DNA of 64,000 nucleotides from Rhinopithecus roxellana (Eukaryota > Chordata > Mammalia > Primates > Cercopithecidae), in contig NC_044566.1 of assembly GCF_007565055.1 (NCBI RefSeq), forward strand, positions 64,541,315-64,605,314. The letters run 5' to 3'. Below the pieces are notes generated by a model. The model was not told where the DNA came from. It did no database searches and worked only from the letters and a program-made list of their open reading frames with translations. Shown piece after piece: positions 10,633-21,664 of the stretch (its first letter is position 1; each line of letters begins with the position of its first letter). The position numbers and the translations under genes were made by a program.

Positions 10633-11040
10633 TAAATTTCTAGAACAAAGTTACTGAGCAAATGGAGATGAGATAGATCATCAGGTGGTAGTATCACTAA
10701 TTCTGAACAAGAACCACTTTGATCAACCAGATCAAACTTGGGGGGCGAAACGCAAGGGGAACCAACTAGAAAAGGAAAAACTGAAGGGTAAGTACAGACT
10801 ATAGATTAATTTGTAGATAGGATGAATAGGAAGTTGAAGTGGCTTATATACAGTGGTTTGGCCTAATTTTCACAGTGTATTATCTGAAAAGATGAGGAGA
10901 TACTGGCTATATAGTTCTTCAAGACTGGTTTAAAAACACTTCATTTAAAGAGCCTCTGAAAGGATAAAAAAGAGACTAATATGTATTGCTTTGATTTACA
11001 GATGACAGTGGTAGAGGCATTTTTCACTGTACATCTTGTA
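10633..11040. other. Intronic sequence, nothing recognised
   Basis: No gene or confidently identified repeat. It may contain diverged L2 leading into the element below. Confidence 0.4.
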
Positions 11041-12140
11041 GCATTTTCTTAATTTTGGATCACGTGATTTATCACTTTTTTTAAAAACTAAATTTAAAAA
11101 TTTTTAAACAGAATAACAGAAAGTGAAGAGATAACTAGTTTGGTGATCAGAGAACATCTCTTTAAGCAAGTGACATTTAACTGAAATATGAAATGATAAG
11201 AAAGATTCAGCTGTGAGAAAACTGGGGACGGGATATTCCAGGCAAAGAAAACAGCTTCTGCAAAGCCTAGAGGGAATGAAGTTGGCCAATCCAAGCTGCA
11301 AAATAAAGCCAATGTGGCAGATCAAAGCAGGAGCAAAGAGGAGGATAAAACGAGATAAACAGGCAGAGAAGAACACATCAAGGCCAACTAGCTAATACAT
11401 TAATTACATTTAACAGATTTACAGAGCACCTAGTATGCACAAGCTACTTTCAAGGCACAAGGCCAAAATCAGTAATCAAAACAGGTAAACAGCCCTGCCT
11501 AAGCTTAGAAAGCATTAACTCTAACTAAACATGAAAGTTTGGATTTTGGCCAGGCGCGGTGGCTCAAGCCTGTAATCCCAGCACTTTGGGAGGCCGAGGC
11601 GGGCGGATCACAAGGTCAGGAGGTCGAGACCATCCTGGCTAACACAGTGAAACCCCGTCTCCACTTAAAAAATACAAAAAATTAGCCGGGCGAGATGGCG
11701 GGCGCCTGTAGTCCCAGCTACTCGGGAGGCTGAGGCAGGAGAATGGCGTGGACCCGGGAGGCGGAGCTTGCAGTGAGCTGAGATCTGGCCACTGCACTCC
11801 AGCCTGGGCGACAGAGCGAGACTCCGTCTCAAAAAAAAAAAAAAAAAAAGAAAGTTTGGATTTTACTGGAACAGGAAACACTGCCATGTTTTCAGCAAAG
11901 AGGTGATACAACCTCAGGTTTTAAATAGATCACTGCGGCTGCTATGTGGGAACAAGAGAGGAAAACTGGAAGTCAAGAAACAAACTAGATGGCCATTGAA
12001 ATGGTCCAAGTGAGAGATGACAGTGGCTGAAAAAAGGGTGAAAAAAATCTACGAGGTATACTGATGACTTTAAAAAGTTACAGAACACTCATGGAGATAG
12101 AGTAGAAGGATGCTTAGCAAAGGCTCAGAAGGGTAGTGGT
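11041..12140 (-). mobile_element. L2 LINE fragments (split by AluYR)
   Basis: Reverse-orientation L2. Signals are 'aagtgacatttaactgaaat' and 'gatattccaggcaaagaaaa' in the first part. At 11420 comes a new L2 3'-end signature, 'acagagcacctagtatgcac'. After the Alu there is 'ttttaaatagatcactgcgg' and 'agtgagagatgacagtggc'. The order suggests two overlapping L2 copies, or one rearranged copy. No frame is open. Confidence 0.7.
11548..11849 (+). mobile_element. AluYR-type young Alu with perfect target duplication
   Basis: Begins 'ggccaggcgcggtggctcaagcctg' in part and carries the 'gctgagatctggccac' right-arm variant of Old World monkey AluYR. The 15-bp duplication gaaagtttggatttt is identical at 11533-11547 and 11850-11864, showing a recent insertion into L2. 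Confidence 0.96.
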
Positions 12141-12349
12141 GAGGTGGGAGGTTAATGGGCACAAAAAAATAGAATAAGACCTATTATTTGATAGCACAAC
12201 AGGGTGACCTAATCAATAATAATCTAATTGTGCATTTTAAAATAACTAAGAGTATAACTGGATTATTTGCAACACAAAGGACAGTTGAAGGGATACTCCA
12301 TTCTCCATGTGATTATCACACAATGCATGCCTGTATCAAAACATCTCAT

Positions 12350-12632
12350 GTAGCGGGCAGAGGCTGAGACAGGCGGATCACTTGAGGTTTGGAGTTAGAG
12401 ACCAGTCTGGCCAACATGGTGAAACCCCATCTCTACTAAAAATACAAAGATTAGATGGGCATGGTAGCATGCACCTGTAATTTCAGCTACTCAGGAGGAT
12501 GAGGCATGAAAATCGCTTGAACCTGGGAGGTGGAGGTTGCAGGGAGCTAAGACTGTACCACTGCACTCCAGCCTGGGTGATAGACGGGGTAAGACTCTGT
12601 CTCAAAAACAAACCAAAACAAAAACAAAAACA
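12350..12632 (+). mobile_element. 5'-truncated Alu
   Basis: Starts near 'gcagaggctgagacaggcgg' and ends in an (AAAAC)n-type tail. Confidence 0.9.
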
Positions 12633-13120
12633 ATTTCATGTAACTCATAAATATACCTACAATGTACCCACAAAAATTTTAAAAAGTTATAGAACACAAA
12701 GAAAATTACTACTGTGATGTTATGCATATCCCAAAAACCTATATATACAATATTTTCCCTGAAGTATATATATTTATACAAAAATTCATGGGGAAAAAAA
12801 AAAACTCTTCAGAGGATCACATCATGCTGATAGAAGTAGTCTGCTAGGAAGGGCAGAAGTTTAGGGAGGGGAGGGTGAGTGGTCAACCATATGCACTTCG
12901 GACTCTGCTTTAATCTAGAGTTTCATGCAGCAAAGCATCTGACTGAATAAAGGAAGGAAAAGAGTCAGTAGCAGAAGATGATATACAGTTGGCAAAACTC
13001 TAGTCAAAGATGCAATCTCCAGATACAAAAAGAGATGCAGAATAAGCACTTTTCACAGACATCAAATAAGGGTACACTAACTTTTTAATGAAACATTGAA
13101 ACATTTAAATAATTTGTCTT
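12633..13120. other. Intronic sequence, nothing recognised
   Basis: AT-rich unique-looking intron. No exon, RNA gene or repeat family recognised. Confidence 0.4.
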
Positions 13121-13422
13121 TTCTTTTTTTTTTTTTTTTTTGAGATGGAGTCTCTGTCACCCAGGCTGGAATGCAGTGGCGCGATCGATCTCGGCTCACC
13201 GCAACCTCCATCTCCTGGGTTCAAGCGCTCCTCCTGCCTCAGCCTCCAGAGTAGCTGGGACCCCAGGCATGCAACACCACGTCCAGATAATTTTTTGTAT
13301 TTTTAGTAGAGACGGGGTTTCACCATGTTGGCCAGGATGGTCTCAATCTCTTGACCTCGTGATCCACCCGCCTCGGCCTCCCAAAGTGCTGGGATTACAG
13401 GCGTGAGACACCACGCCCGGCC
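13121..13422 (-). mobile_element. Alu
   Basis: Complete minus-orientation Alu, T-tail to about 13140, ending 'cacgcccggcc'. Confidence 0.96.
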
Positions 13423-13744
13423 GTAACTTGTCTTTTCACTGAATCTTTAAGACCTAACACAATGCTTGAGCACAGAGTAGACAAATATCCCAAATATCTA
13501 CGGCAAGAACAGAACCCAAAGCCAATTATGTTCACTTTAACTATCAAAGTTATTTTTAAGTAACAGCATTATTTAATTATCAAAGTATACACTCTAGCCC
13601 TTTAGTTTATATATACTGTATTATTCTCTGACGATTAAGTGTCCTCACTAAACCAAGTCTAGTGTCAGACGGGCACTTTTCCACCACTCAACAAAATAAG
13701 GAAATGAAATATTTTCAAAAACATACGATATTTTACAGAATACC

Positions 13745-13930
13745 AAGGTCTTATTTTATTCTCACATAACTGTGACAATCCCTTTGAGTTAAAAAACAGA
13801 AATTTTTTCTACAATAAAACAGCAGCTCACAAATTAATTAAAACTGCCCAAGGTCCCAAGACAGTATAGGATTCAAACACTATGTACACAGAGCTCGATT
13901 TCAAAACCAGTCTCCATTGGTCTCAGAGAA
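13745..13930 (-). repeat. MIR SINE
   Basis: Reverse-orientation MIR: 'ttattctcacataactgtga' at one end and 'gcccaaggtcccaagacagt' in the core. Confidence 0.65.
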
Positions 13931-14021
13931 AGAGCTGTGTGTCTATCTGCTGTCAGATAAAAGACATGCTGTGATTGGAAAATGGCAAAAGATACATTTA
14001 TAACTACTTGAAAGAAAATGG

Positions 14022-14155
14022 GCTGGGTGTCGTGGCTCACGCCTGAAATCCCAACACTTTGGGAGGCTGAGGCGAGAGGATTGTTTGAGCTCTGGAGTTC
14101 AAGCCCAGTCTGGGCAACAGAGTGAAATCCCGTCTCTACTAAAATACAAAAATTA
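14022..14155 (+). mobile_element. Alu left-arm fragment, first of three stacked Alus
   Basis: Left monomer from 'ggctgggtgtcgtggctc' to 'actaaaatacaaaaatta', where the next Alu begins. Confidence 0.85.
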
Positions 14156-14156
14156 G

Positions 14157-14322
14157 GCTGGGCACGGTGGCTCACGTCTGTAACCCTAGCACTTTGGGAG
14201 GCTGAGGCAGGCAGATTGAGCTCAGGAGTTTGAGACCAGCCTGGCCAACATGACAAAACCCCATCTCTCCTACAAACATATATATATATATATATATATA
14301 TGTATACAAAAAATTAGCTAGG
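14157..14322 (+). mobile_element. Alu left-arm fragment, second of three, with (TA)n
   Basis: Left monomer from 'ggctgggcacggtggctc'. A (TA)n run of about 25 bp (14277-14302) sits in the central A-rich linker, then 'aaattagctaggg', where the third Alu begins. Confidence 0.85.
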
Positions 14323-14324
14323 GG

Positions 14325-14590
14325 GCCGGGTGCAGTGGCTCACGCCTGTAATCCCAGCACTCTGGGAGGCCCAGGTGGGCGGATCACGAGGTCAGGAGTT
14401 TGAGACCAGCCAGGCCAAAATAGTGAAACCCCATCTCTACTAAAAATCAAAAAATTAGCCAGGCATGGTGCCAGGTGCCTTTAATCCCAGCTACTTGGGA
14501 GGCTGAGGCAGGAGAATTGCTTGAACCTGGGAGTTGGAGTCTGTAGTGAGCTGAGATTGCACCACTGCACTCGTCTCAAGAAAAAAATAT
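14325..14590 (+). mobile_element. Alu, third of three stacked Alus
   Basis: Near-complete Alu from 'ggccgggtgcagtggctc'. The right arm lacks the last segment before 'ctcgtctcaag'. The three heads in a row indicate repeated insertion into the mid-Alu A-rich site. Confidence 0.88.
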
Positions 14591-14717
14591 AAGAGCTGCA
14601 TTATTTATTTACATTATTAATATTTAATTTCATTTTGCTTAATAGCTGTGAATATTTAAATCCTGACCTCTACCATTTTCTTGCTGTGGTTTTAAGCAGC
14701 TTACTTAACTGTTGAGG

Positions 14718-15034
14718 ATTTTTTTTTTTTTTTTTTTTTTTTGAGACGGAGCCTTACTCTGTTGCCCAGGATGGAGGCTGGAGTACAGTGGCACGATCAC
14801 AGCTCACTACAACCTCCGCCTCCCAGATTCAAGCAATTTTCCTGCCTCAGCCTCCCGAGTAGCTGGGATTACAAGCATGAGCCACCACGCCCGGCTAATT
14901 TTTTTGTATTTTTAGTAGAGATGGGGTTTCACCATGTTGGCCAGATTGGTCTCAAACTCCTGACCTCAAGTGATCCACCCACCTCGGCCTCCCAAAGTGC
15001 TGGGATTACAGGTGTGAGCCACTGTGCCCCGCTG
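14718..15034 (-). mobile_element. Alu
   Basis: Complete minus-orientation Alu with a long T-tail, flanked by 'tgaggat' on both sides. Confidence 0.95.
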
Positions 15035-15480
15035 AGGATATTTTTTTAATCTATACAATTGATAGAATAATGATTCTACTTTAAGGGGCTGCTATAGTGT
15101 TTGACATGAATATTTGGTCCACAATAACCATTAAAAGAAAGTTTAGCTATTACTGATGACAGTACTTGCATTTAAAAATTTTTAATTGAATTAGTTATGA
15201 TAATTTTGAAGGAAAATGTTATTCAGTATATTGCAATTTTTAAAACTTTCTGTAATGGAAATGTTAAAAAAATTGTTTTTCAAATTTATTTAAAAGTAAC
15301 TAAAGGACTTAACTGAAACTTTCTCCTCAGTGTATCTTATTTTTGCTATAAAGAAGCTCTCCTTATTAAGGAACTGTCTTAAGAGTAATGACGTTTATAT
15401 TTTAATTTTTGAAATAATATCTTAGGGATAGGGAGTAGTAATTTATAGGTCTTTGGGTAAAGTAAATAATCACCCCTCTC
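15035..15480. other. AT-rich intron, nothing recognised
   Basis: No open frame, repeat or RNA gene recognised. Confidence 0.4.
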
Positions 15481-15600
15481 TTTTTTTGTTTTTGTTTGTT
15501 TTTTCTGAGATGGCGATCTTTCTATGTTGCCCATGCTGAACTCCTGGGCTCAAGTGATGCTCCTGTCTGTGTAGCTAGGACTATAGCTGTGTGCTGGGTT
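15481..15600 (-). mobile_element. Alu fragment
   Basis: Short, diverged minus-orientation arm, 'gagatggcgatctttctatg' through 'gtagctaggactatagctg'. Confidence 0.7.
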
Positions 15601-15631
15601 AAGCTTTTAAACAGAATTTTCCATTTTCTTT

Positions 15632-15946
15632 TTCTTTCTTTCTTTCTTTTTTTTTGGAGACAAGAGTCTGGCTCTATTGCCTAGGCTGGAGTGCAGTGGT
15701 GCGATCTAGGCTCACTGCAACCTCCAACTCCTGGACTCAAGGTATCCTCCTGTCTCAGACTCCTGAGTAACTGGGACCTCAGGCACATGCCACACGCCAG
15801 GCTAATTTTTTTGTATTTTTTTTGGCAGAGACAGGGTTTCCCCATGTTGCACTGGACTGGTCTCAGCTGAACTCCCAAGCTCAAGCAACCTGCCTGCCTC
15901 AACCTCCTGAGTAGCTGGGATCACAGGCGCATGCCATTACACCCGG
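15632..15946 (-). mobile_element. Alu
   Basis: Minus-orientation, diverged Alu with a (TTTC)n tail, ending 'gccattacacccggc', next to the TTTA repeat. Confidence 0.85.
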
Positions 15947-15950
15947 CTTT

Positions 15951-15993
<43 letters not shown>
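15947..15993. repeat. (TTTA)n microsatellite
   Basis: About eleven TTTA units forming the tail of the next minus-orientation Alu. Confidence 0.95.
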
Positions 15994-16145
15994 GAGACAG
16001 AATCTCGCTCTGTTGCCCAGACTGGAGTGCAGTGGCACAATCTCGGTTCACTGCAACCTCCGCCTCCCAGGTTCAAGTAATTCTTGTGCCTCAGCCTCCC
16101 GAGTAGCTGGGACTACAGGCGCGTGCCACCACTCCTGGCTAAATT
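15994..16145 (-). mobile_element. Alu right-arm fragment
   Basis: Right monomer only, from 'agagacagaatctcgctc' to 'ccaccactcctggctaaa', cut where the next Alu starts. Confidence 0.85.
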
Positions 16146-16304
16146 ATTTTTTTTTTCTTTTTGAGACCGAGTCTCGCTCTGTCACCCAGGCTGGAGGGCA
16201 GTGGCATGATCTCGTCTCACTGCAACCTCTGCCTCCTGGGTTCAAGCAATTTTCTGCCTCAGACTCCTGAATAGCTGGGATTACAGGCGTCACTGTGCCC
16301 GGCC
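16146..16304 (-). mobile_element. Single-arm Alu, probably from arm-to-arm deletion
   Basis: Begins as a right arm ('gagaccgagtctcgctctg') and switches at the shared 'gggattacaggcg' to the left-arm end 'cactgtgcccggcc'. That is the structure expected after recombination between the two arms. Confidence 0.75.
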
Positions 16305-16433
16305 ACAGCTCTTATTTTTTAAAAAAACATAACCATTCAATAAAACAACCAAATCAATATTCAAAATACACAAGATTCAAAAGAAAAAACAAACCCAAAG
16401 TACCAACCTACAATGGGATTTTTTAAAAAATGG

Positions 16434-17035
16434 GGCCGGGCATGGTAGCTCACACATGTAATCCCAGTACTTTAGGAGGCAGAGGCAGGCAGATCACTTG
16501 TGTCTGGGAGTTAGAGACCAGCCCTGGTGACTGAGTGAAATCCTAACTCTACGAAAAATACAAAAACTGGCTGGGCGCGGTGGCTCACGCCTGTAATCCC
16601 AGCACTTTGGGAGGCCGAGGTGGGCGGATCACGAGGTCAGGAGATCGAGACCATCCTGGCCTACACGGTGAAACCCCGTCTCTACTAAAAATACAAAAAA
16701 AGAATCAGCTGGGCGTGGTGGTGGGTGTCTGTAGTCCCAGCTACTCGGGAGGCTGAGGCAGAAGAATGGCATGAACCCGGGAGGCAGAGCTTGCAGTGAG
16801 CCGAGATGGAGCCACCGCACTCCAGCCTGGGAAACAGCAAGACTCTGTCTCAAAAAAAAAAAAAAAAATTAGTTGGGCATGGTGGTGCACATCTGTAGTC
16901 CCAGCTACTTCGGGGGCTGAGGTGGGAGGATCGCTTGAGCCAGGGAAGCAGAGGTTGCTGTTAAGCAGAGATGATGCCACTACGCTCCAGCCTGCACAAC
17001 AGAGTGAAACCCTGTCTCAACAACAACAACAAAAA
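16434..17035 (+). mobile_element. Older Alu split by a younger Alu
   Basis: The left arm is 16434-16567. The right arm resumes at 16869 with 'ttagttgggcatggtggtgc' and ends in (CAA)n at 17035. Removing 16568-16868 restores one continuous Alu. Confidence 0.9.
16568..16868 (+). mobile_element. AluY-like, nested in an older Alu
   Basis: Complete young-looking Alu, 'ggctgggcgcggtggctcac' with a 17-A tail, inserted in the central linker of the older copy. Confidence 0.93.
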
Positions 17036-17039
17036 ACAC

Positions 17040-17126
17040 AATGAAGCTGAACTTGTAGTTAACATTCACTTGTCATAAGGGAAGTACCTGATCAACATAA
17101 TGATTTTCACAAAAATGAGATAACAG
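17040..17126. repeat. Copy 1 of a diverged local duplicate
   Basis: About 87 bp that aligns with 19672-19760. It shares 'agttaacattcacttgtca', then 'tcaacataa', 'attttca' and 'aacag', at roughly three quarters identity by eye. It may be an unnamed old repeat or a local duplication. Confidence 0.6.
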
Positions 17127-18186
17127 CTCAGCCCAAATCTACAGATATTATAAAATGTGCAAGCTTTTAATATGTAAGTTATTTGGCTCCTTTGTTTTGG
17201 CATACTTAGAAGAAAACCACTTCCGGGGCAGAAAAGCTAGAACTGATTTCACAGTTCCCTCTGGTGGCTGCTATGTGTCAATTCAGTCTCCTTAGAAGAA
17301 AGTTTCTTTACCACAGTTAGATCCCTGCAGCAATCTACTTCTCAAAACAGAATAACCATTCAACTATGACAGCTATTTTAAAATCACAGACTGTAAATAA
17401 TATTAGTCACTTCTATATATCACAGAAATAATGTTTCAACCAGAAAACATCTACTTAGTCCTTTAGATAATCCAATTAGAAGTTGATCACTTCTCCATTA
17501 TCAAAGTAAAATCTACTCCATGTAGCCGCCACTCTTCTACCTCCAGTCAATTCTAACTAGCTATTTAATACTAAACAAATAACTTATCTGAATTTCCACT
17601 TTACCACAGTAAATGGTATAAAAATGGTTCACATGGCTTTTCTTCTAATTCAAAGATATAACTGGATGTGAAAACCACTTAGCACACTCCTAAATACTTA
17701 CCTAACTCCTAAACAATTACCAGACAACTGATGCTTGTACCTCGGAATTTCAGTAAGTTTCCAATTAATTTTTAAGCTGCCTTGTGATACTCCACATTAT
17801 AAATCATATATGCTTTCAGTTCTATTTGGTCTTTATTTTGATTCAGTGAGAATTAATTAACAGAACAATTGATGTTGTCATGAAAAAACAATGAAAAGGT
17901 GACAGTTAAAATATAAATGTTCACATATTTGTATCAATATTAGTACTTGCTGAAAAAGGCTGATGAACCTTCAAAAAACAAAATCACAAAGAAAGCTCTT
18001 CAAAGTGCTTCAACAAAAATACTCATCATCTCCCTTACAAGCCTACCTAAATGCTTTCTAAGTATCGTTAAAGAATTACAAAGAAAGCTCAGGTGAACTC
18101 TTTTTTACCGCAAAGAGTATTATAAGTCAGTATGTATTCATGGCACTTATAATAGTTCTGAGTTAATAAGACAGATTTAAAATGTT
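17127..18186. other. Intronic sequence without recognised repeats
   Basis: About 1 kb free of recent repeats. It contains a CTCF-like motif at 17255-17267 and a lone strong donor-like site near 17702 that has no convincing paired acceptor. Confidence 0.45.
17255..17267 (-). promoter_or_regulatory. Candidate CTCF motif
   Basis: The minus strand reads CCACCAGAGGGAA. It matches 11 of 12 positions of the CTCF core CCASYAGRKGGC and lies in repeat-poor intron. Occupancy cannot be judged from sequence. Confidence 0.4.
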
Positions 18187-18202
18187 AAGAATAAAAATTC
18201 CT

Positions 18203-18504
18203 GGCCAGGCACAGTGGCTCACGCCTGTAATCCCAGCACTTTAGGAGGCCATGGTGGGCAGATCTCTTGAGCCCGCAGTTGGAGACCAGCCTGGGCAACA
18301 GGGAGAAACCCCAACTCTACAAAAAATAGGAAAATTAGATGGGCGTAGTGATGCACGCCTGTGGTCCCAGCTACTTATGGGACTGAGGCGGGAGGATCAC
18401 TGGAGCCCAGGGGGTCGAGGCTGCAGTGAGCCAAGATTGCACCACTGCACACTAGCCTGGGCAAGACAGCGAGACTCTATCTCAAAAAAGAAAAAAAAAA
18501 AAAA
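18203..18504 (+). mobile_element. Alu with perfect target duplication
   Basis: The 16-bp duplication aagaataaaaattcct is identical at 18187-18202 and 18505-18520. Confidence 0.96.
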
Positions 18505-18571
18505 AAGAATAAAAATTCCTAATAAAATAGGCAGAAGGAATTATAGGAAGAATTATTAAAAGCATTGTCAA

Positions 18572-18880
18572 GGCCGGGCGCGGTGGCTCAAGCCTGTAAT
18601 CCCAGCACTTTGGGAGGCCGAGACAGGCGGATCACGAGGTCAGGAGATCGAGACCATCCTGGCTAACACGGTGAAACCCCGTCTCTACTAAAAATACAAA
18701 AACTAGCCGGGCGAGGTGGCGGGCGCCTGTAGTCCCAGCTACTCGGGAGGCTGAGGCAGGAGAATGGCGTAAACCCAGGAGGCAGAGCTTGCAGTGAGCT
18801 GAGATCCAGCCACTGCACTCCAGTCCGGGCGACAGAGCGAGACTCCGCCTCAAAAAAAAAAAAAAAAAAAAAAAAAAAAA
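18572..18880 (+). mobile_element. AluYR-type young Alu
   Basis: Carries 'ggctcaagcctg', 'gggcgaggtggcgggc' and 'gagctgagatccagcc', with a 29-A tail. It is flanked by near-identical 'aaaagcattgtca' and 'aaaagcattatca'. Confidence 0.96.
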
Positions 18881-19003
18881 GCATTATCAGTAAAGTCAAG
18901 AATAAGACAAGAACATTCTTCTACTATTACCATATAGCACTGTTCTAGAAGTAACAGCCAATGCGATTACACAAAAAAGAAATGAAGAAATATACAAATG
19001 TGA

Positions 19004-19299
19004 GGCCAGGCACAGTGGCTCATGCCTGTAATCCCAGCACTTCGGGAGGTCGAGGTAGGCGGATCATCTGAGGTCAGGAGTTTGAGACCAGCCTGGCCAA
19101 CATGGCAAAACCCCATCTCTACTAAAAATACAAAAATTAGCTGGGTATGGTGGCGTACACCTTTAATCCCAGCTACTCGGGAGGCTGAGGCAGGAGGATT
19201 GCTTGAACCTGGGAGGCAAAGGTTGCAGTGAGCCGAGACTGTGCCACTGCACTCCAGCCTGGGTGACGGAATGAGACTCCGTCTCAAAAAAAAAAAAAA
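19004..19299 (+). mobile_element. Alu
   Basis: Complete plus-orientation Alu from 'ggccaggcacagtggctc' to a 13-A tail. Confidence 0.95.
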
Positions 19300-19671
19300 G
19301 TGAAAGTGGGGAAAATATTATATACAAATTATACAATTCTTTACCCCAAAGACCCGAAAGATTTACCTGAAAAACTATTACAGTGAGTTTATACAGTAAA
19401 ATAATTGTATCTACATAACAAATTAATATGTAGAAATCAGTCAACTGAATGGCCATAAAATTTTGCTCCCATCCAAAGGTCAACTAAACCTACAATAAGG
19501 GTTTTTAGAAAAAAGGACAAATCTACAACGAAGGGGAGATAAGAGGGAATTCAAGTGCACTAAAATTTTGGAAGAGGGAAGGCAGATAAGCATGGATTAG
19601 TCGTAACTGACTTAGCAGGCCTGAAAAAGTAACACTGAACCCACAGGAAGCAAAGTTTTGAAATGAACAAA
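19300..19671. other. Intronic sequence, nothing recognised
   Basis: No gene or repeat family identified. Confidence 0.4.
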
Positions 19672-19760
19672 TTACAAATGAAACTGCAGTTAACATTCAC
19701 TTGTCAAGGTAGGAAGTATCTTCGTCAACATAACAATTTTCAGAGGAATGAGGCAACAGT
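19672..19760. repeat. Copy 2 of a diverged local duplicate
   Basis: Aligns in the same orientation with 17040-17126. It directly precedes a MADE1 fragment. Confidence 0.6.
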
Positions 19761-19794
19761 TCAAAATAGAATACTCAACAGGTTCAGGAACCAC

Positions 19795-19838
19795 TGAAAG
19801 TAATGGCAAAAACTGCAATTACTTTTGCACCAACCTAA
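19795..19838 (-). mobile_element. MADE1 mariner-derived MITE, half element
   Basis: Contains the 'gcaattacttttgcaccaac' terminal repeat ending in 'ctaa' and part of the central 'taatggcaaaaac'. It is about half of the 80-bp element. Confidence 0.88.
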
Positions 19839-19886
19839 TAGCAGCATCTCTTTCCCAAAGGGGATGATGTACTTAGGGCAGCTAAT

Positions 19887-20148
19887 GTTTGGGAGGCTGA
19901 GGAAAGCAGATCACTTTAGGTCAGGAGTTGGAGACCAGCCTGGCCAATATGGTGAAACCCCATCTCTACTAAAAATACAAGAATTAGCCAGGCATGGTGG
20001 CGCATGCCTGTAATCTCAGCTACTCAGGAGGCTGAGGTATAAGAATCACCTGAACCTGGGAGGCAGAGGTGGCAGTGAGCCAAGATCAGGACACTGCACT
20101 CCAGTCTGGGTGACAGAGTGAGACTCTGTCTCCAAAAAAAAAAAAAAA
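19887..20148 (+). mobile_element. 5'-truncated Alu
   Basis: Starts 'gtttgggaggctgaggaaag' and ends in 16 A. 'gcagctaat' before it and 'acagctaat' after it look like the target duplication. Confidence 0.9.
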
Positions 20149-21125
20149 GACAGCTAATAGACAACTCAGTGAAAACTATTGAAAAGCAATTAGAAACCTA
20201 CATTTCCTTTCCCATTCAAATAAATCCACAAGTTTAATCTGTGGAGAAAGTACAAGATCGACTTTGGACAGGAAGATATCAGGCACAGTTCAGGGGCAAG
20301 CCCCTTATTTCAGCTGAACCTGAGATATAAAATAAACTGATACATACTCAACTTAGTACTGGTGCTGAGACCTAACCTCCACCTAAAACTGCAAGTCACA
20401 CATCTCCCTATTCAGGAAATTGGAAGGCTCTTTCTGGAAACATGATTTCATAAAAAGATATCCACGAATGGAGACTTCCCAACAAACATCCAGCCAGATC
20501 ATCCCTTAATGAAGTGTGATTATCAACAGTGTACTGTGACCCCCAACAGCTCCGAGTGTCCACACAGCTTTTAGACATGCATTCTTAACCATGAACAGAC
20601 AACCAAGGACTACCTGACAGATGAGTAAAGATATGAAAGATATCTTCATGATGAAAACAAATGGGATGAAAAACTCAAGTTGGTAGAAATGGTAACTATC
20701 TAAGGGGAAAAAACATCTTAAGAAAATAATATATTCAGAGAGATAAGAAAACATACCCACGAAATATGAACAGAATGCTAGGAAAAAATTCGTACCTATA
20801 GGAGGAAGAAGGTACTTCTCCATGTTAAAAATATGACTGCAGAAACTTAAAATCCAATAGATGAAAATACCATTTCCCACCTACTGAAACCAGGGCTCCT
20901 TAGAGAAATGGTATATTGCAGGTCAGAGGCAGGAAATGTGTAAGACTAGCCCAAACACTTGCTTATAGTAGATACCAAGAAAGCTACTGAAGACTAATGG
21001 AGGAGTTAAAAGGACTCCAGAGCCAACATGAATAGGCTCCAACTGGCCAAAGACAGGAAAATTTAAACATGAATAAAAATCACTGCAGTTAATTAAAACA
21101 CATAAAATATGTGGTTTTGGGGAGG
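20149..21125. other. Intronic sequence, nothing recognised
   Basis: A 124-codon minus-strand open frame (20506-20880) has no recognisable domain, no splice signals and an AT-driven composition. I do not regard it as a gene. An old interspersed repeat is possible. Confidence 0.45.
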
Positions 21126-21126
21126 T

Positions 21127-21422
21127 TTTTTTCTGTTTTTTAGAGGCAAGGTCTCACTGGCAACCCAGGCTAGAGTGCAATGGCATGATCACAGCTCACT
21201 GCAACCTTAACTTCTGGACTCAAGTGATTCTCCCATCTCAGCCTCCTGGGAAGCTAGAGCTCCAGGCATGTGCCACCATGCCTAGCTAATTGTTTTATTT
21301 CTTGTAGAGATGAGGTCTCCCTATGTTGCTCAGGCTAGTCTTGAACTCCTGGCCCTAAATGATCTTCCCGCCGCAGCCTCTCAAAGTACTGGGAATACAG
21401 GCATGAGCCACCATGCCCGGCC
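21127..21422 (-). mobile_element. Alu
   Basis: Diverged minus-orientation Alu ending 'gagccaccatgcccggcc'. Confidence 0.93.
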
Positions 21423-21439
21423 TCAGATATGCTTCAATC

Positions 21440-21633
21440 CATGAGTTCATCAAGGCACTAACACCAACCAAAGCAAACCTAATTCCAAAGCAAGACTCAG
21501 TAACATAAAGATATCAATTTTCCCTAAATTATCTGCAAACTTACTTTGATCCCAATAAAAATACTAACAATATTTAATTAGATAAACTGATTCTCAAATT
21601 TATATGGAAAAATTAACGAACAAGGACAGGAAA

Positions 21634-21664
<31 letters not shown>

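Noticed and set aside
17695..17710. Strong splice donor (GTTAG|GTAAGT on the minus strand) as another 5'UTR exon
   Set aside because: No acceptor with a pyrimidine tract lies at a reasonable distance upstream, so it was not called an exon.
20506..20880. 124-codon minus-strand frame
   Set aside because: No known domain, AT-driven hydrophobic composition, no splice or promoter support.
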